A DNA stretch of 64,000 bases from Streptomyces ferrugineus (GTDB taxonomy: Bacteria > Actinomycetota > Actinomycetes > Streptomycetales > Streptomycetaceae), in contig NZ_CP063373.1 of the NCBI RefSeq assembly GCF_015160855.1, forward strand, positions 4,960,001-5,024,000. Reading direction: 5' to 3'. Position numbers and translations under genes: made by a program. The notes below the pieces were generated by a model, which worked only from the letters and a program-made list of their open reading frames with translations, was not told the DNA's origin and made no database searches. The number at the start of each line of letters is the position of its first letter. Within the stretch, counting starts at the first letter, position 1. This document shows, one piece after another, positions 62,029-64,000 of this stretch.

Positions 62029-63273
62029 ATGTCTAGAACCCATACCTCCCGCGTCGGGTCGCTGGACGTGTTACGCGGTATCGCCATCATCGGAACATTG
62101 CTGAGCAACATCTGGGCCTTCGTTCCCCTTGTGGCCGATTCATCCGGAAGCGGCTGGCCCGGGTGGCCGGGCGAGGGTTGGCAAAACAATATTGCCCAGA
62201 TCGCCACCGCCGTGGCGAACGGCAAGTTCCTGGCGCTTCTTTCGATACTGTTCGGCGTCGGCATGGCCATTCAGTTCGACTCGGCCAAACGCCGTGGACA
62301 CCGCTGGCCCTGGCGATACGGATGGCGTTCACTGCTCCTGATCGCGTACGGCTTCGTCCACTTCGCACTTGTCGTCGAATTCGACGTCCTCATGGGGTAC
62401 GGGCTGGTCGCACTGTTGACAGCTCCCCTCCTGTTTCTTCGTACTCGGTGGCTGGCGCTGGTGACCGCGCTCCTGGGTGCGGTGCATCTCTACCGGCATC
62501 TCTCCGTCATCGAATGGCAGCCGTACCAGGTGGATGACTACGGAGCGGATTACGCCGAGGAGGACTGGAGCACCGAGAGCGCCGCTGACCTACCCCCTCT
62601 GCCGACACCTACCTATTTCGATGAAGTGGCTGGCCGAGTCGGCGAGTTCTGGGAGATCCGTGTGCCGATATTCGAGAACCTCCCAACATATTCAGGGTTT
62701 CTGTTCCTCTGCGGGGTTCTGCTGTGGCGGGCTGGGGTTTTCACAGCGGATGAGGAGGCGCGGAAGTTGAGCCGCCTGCTCGCCATGGGGGGTCTCGGCG
62801 TAGGGATTCTGATGACCGCGTGGGGGATTCTTCCGGTGCCGGGCGCTGAGGCCCTCGAGCAGATGTCCCGGTACATCAGCGCCCCGATTGTGGCGTTCGG
62901 CTACCTGGGTGTGGTGCTCCTTCTTCTGCGGCGCGGCGGTGGTACAGGGTTCGTTACCCGTCGCCTCGCCGAGGTGGGCCGTACCGCGCTGACGTGCTAC
63001 GTGCTGCAGAACATCATCGGCGTGGTGGCCTTCAGTAAATGGGGCTTCCATATCGGACCGCTGGACTCCCTGGGAACGCTGATCGCCTGGGCAGCGATCA
63101 GCGCCCTGCTGATGCTCTTCGCGAACCTGTGGTTGCGACGCTTCAGGCAAGGACCATTCGAAATAGTGTGGAGGACGGGGGTCGACGCCCCCTTCCGCCG
63201 AGCCGACCGCAAACGCGACCAGAGGCACGAACCACAAGCGACGGAGACCGTCACCACCAGCCCCTCGCGGTGA
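62029..63273 (+). CDS. DUF418 membrane protein, copy 2
   Basis: A 414-residue paralogue of the preceding DUF418 protein, colinear along its length: SLDVLRGIAIIGTLLSNIW, NGKFLALLSILFGVGMAIQFDSA, HRWPWRYGWRSLLLIAYGF, LTCYVLQNIIGVVAFSKWGFHIGPLDSLGTLIAW, LWLRRFRQGPFEIVWRTG. The loop between the halves and the C-terminal tail differ most. ATG 62029 aligns with the start of copy 1; the longer open frame upstream has no homology. Tandem duplication is clear. Confidence 0.88.
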   Translation: MSRTHTSRVGSLDVLRGIAIIGTLLSNIWAFVPLVADSSGSGWPGWPGEGWQNNIAQIATAVANGKFLALLSILFGVGMAIQFDSAKRRGHRWPWRYGWRSLLLIAYGFVHFALVVEFDVLMGYGLVALLTAPLLFLRTRWLALVTALLGAVHLYRHLSVIEWQPYQVDDYGADYAEEDWSTESAADLPPLPTPTYFDEVAGRVGEFWEIRVPIFENLPTYSGFLFLCGVLLWRAGVFTADEEARKLSRLLAMGGLGVGILMTAWGILPVPGAEALEQMSRYISAPIVAFGYLGVVLLLLRRGGGTGFVTRRLAEVGRTALTCYVLQNIIGVVAFSKWGFHIGPLDSLGTLIAWAAISALLMLFANLWLRRFRQGPFEIVWRTGVDAPFRRADRKRDQRHEPQATETVTTSPSR

Positions 63274-63584
63274 ACCCGATCGCCGGGGATGCCGACCAGG
63301 ATTCCACCGCCGCCCACCAGCCCCTGGTGGGCGGCGGATCCCGGGCCGGAAGTCGCGCGGCGAGTGGGCTGCTCCGAACTTTTCGCACGCCGCCTGCGGG
63401 CAGGCCCGTCGGGGCAACGAAGCCGACGGACCTGGACGTGGCCCTTGTCGCCGTGGAGCTTGGCCGGCCGCCCTCGGCGCGGTCCACGGCGGGAGCGGAT
63501 AGGTGAAATGCCGCGGATGAGCGGTGCGAAGGCGTGGCTGGTATGCAGGCTGACGCCGGAGCTCCGCAAGAGACTTCGCCGGCT

Positions 63585-63825
63585 GTAGTGCTACGACGCC
63601 TGCCTGGGGCCTTTCCTGGTCCTGCTGCGGTGGGGTACCGGCTCTGGGCCCTTCGGCACCATCGTTGCGTGGGAGGCGTCAGCTCTCTGCTGATGCTTGC
63701 GGCATCGTTGTGGCTGTGATGGTTCCGGCAGGCTCCCTTCGAACTCGTGTGGCGGGCGCGATGGATACTCCGTCCCGCCGGTTCGACCGCAAGTGCCAGA
63801 AGGAGACTCTTGTCAACGCCGCGTA
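63585..63825 (+). pseudogene. DUF418 membrane protein, third copy, decayed
   Basis: Only the C-terminal part remains, in changing frames with stops: CYDACLGPFLVLLRWGTGSGPFGTIVAWEA corresponds to the LxCYxLQN..GPLxSxGTxxAW region of copies 1 and 2. It is followed by SSLLMLAASLWL, a stop, then WFRQAPFELVW and RRFDRKCQKE. It shows the array once had at least three members. Confidence 0.75.
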
Positions 63826-64000
63826 GGAGAACTTCCGGGGCACACGGACCGTTGCGGCTGTCGCGTGCCCACGTCGTCACGGTGCTGGGCATGGCCGTGG
63901 TCACGGCAGTGATCGACCTGGGTGAGCTGCTGTGGTTCGGCTACTCCACGGGGTGGCTGCTGGTCACCCTGGTCACCGCCGTCGCGCTTGCAGCGTCATT
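63810..64000 (+). CDS. membrane protein, cut by window end
   Basis: A TTG at 63810 preceded by AAGGAGA opens a frame giving STPRRRTSGAHGPLRL and a hydrophobic segment HVVTVLGMAVVTAVIDLGELLWFGY, then WLLVTLVTAVALAAS at the edge. At least two membrane helices are visible. The family cannot be named from 64 residues. Confidence 0.5.
   Translation, partial: MSTPRRRTSGAHGPLRLSRAHVVTVLGMAVVTAVIDLGELLWFGYSTGWLLVTLVTAVALAAS

Noticed and set aside
1..64000. CRISPR arrays, rRNA and tRNA genes
   Set aside because: No evenly spaced repeat arrays, no rRNA-like conserved blocks and no cloverleaf with a convincing TTCRANNC arm were noticed on either strand.

Overview
The window is high-GC actinobacterial DNA, almost certainly Streptomyces. 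Codons are strongly G/C-biased at third positions, and 39.4-42.2 kb carries a tap-tpg pair (telomere-associated protein and terminal protein), which belongs to linear Streptomyces replicons. A helicase-associated-domain helicase diverges from it. This suggests an arm of a linear chromosome or an integrated linear plasmid. Insertion sequences and broken genes fill the first third, and a mixed accessory to near-core segment closes the window.

0-15.8 kb is a decayed IS-rich zone. It holds a DinB-like protein, a frameshifted IS630, an IS110 broken by one TAG codon, an intact IS256 with terminal repeats, a frameshifted hypothetical gene, and two copies of a kinase/phosphotransferase-like pseudogene. 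Relics of two housekeeping-type genes (a HAD hydrolase N-terminus and a gltX C-terminus) lie between those copies. The second phosphotransferase copy is split at 10778/13328 by a 2.5-kb element with IS21-like terminal repeats and a CTGGT duplication. That element carries a secreted protein and two back-to-back IS5-type elements. Several small secreted proteins are scattered here (ricin-like, Cys-rich, I36-inhibitor-like, and a lipoprotein).

15.8-21.4 kb contains a degraded Mu/TniA-type transposition module: a DDE transposase flanked by two AAA+ ATPases that both carry an N-terminal HTH region. The second ATPase runs into seven short hairpins at 19,996-20,166, four of them with GCTGCGC in the loop, a style known from Streptomyces telomeres. 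A multiply frameshifted hypothetical gene follows.

21.4-36.8 kb looks like a defence island. Three different proteins carry RxxxxH (HEPN-like) motifs. They are followed by two related Ser/Thr kinases with different sensor regions (a propeller-like region and an AbiJ_NTD3-like domain) and, between the kinases, a one-base-overlapping toxin-antitoxin pair. Direct repeats of a helicase 3' end at 23.13 and 36.84 kb bracket about 13.7 kb of it. DNA-binding accessory proteins and a broken TPR regulator complete this part.

36.8-53.2 kb is replication and DNA metabolism: helicase, tap-tpg, an intact IS256, a helicase relic, an HNH nuclease, an SMC/Rad50-like zinc-hook ATPase, and a translationally coupled three-gene operon ending in a UvrD-like helicase. 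An XRE regulator with two perfect operator palindromes sits divergent from a zinc-finger/winged-helix protein. 53.2-64 kb holds a CGNR regulator/MFS exporter pair, an orphan histidine kinase, a DUF4333 protein, a family 2 glycosyltransferase, and a run of DUF418 membrane proteins (two intact, one decayed). No rRNA, tRNA or CRISPR array was seen.
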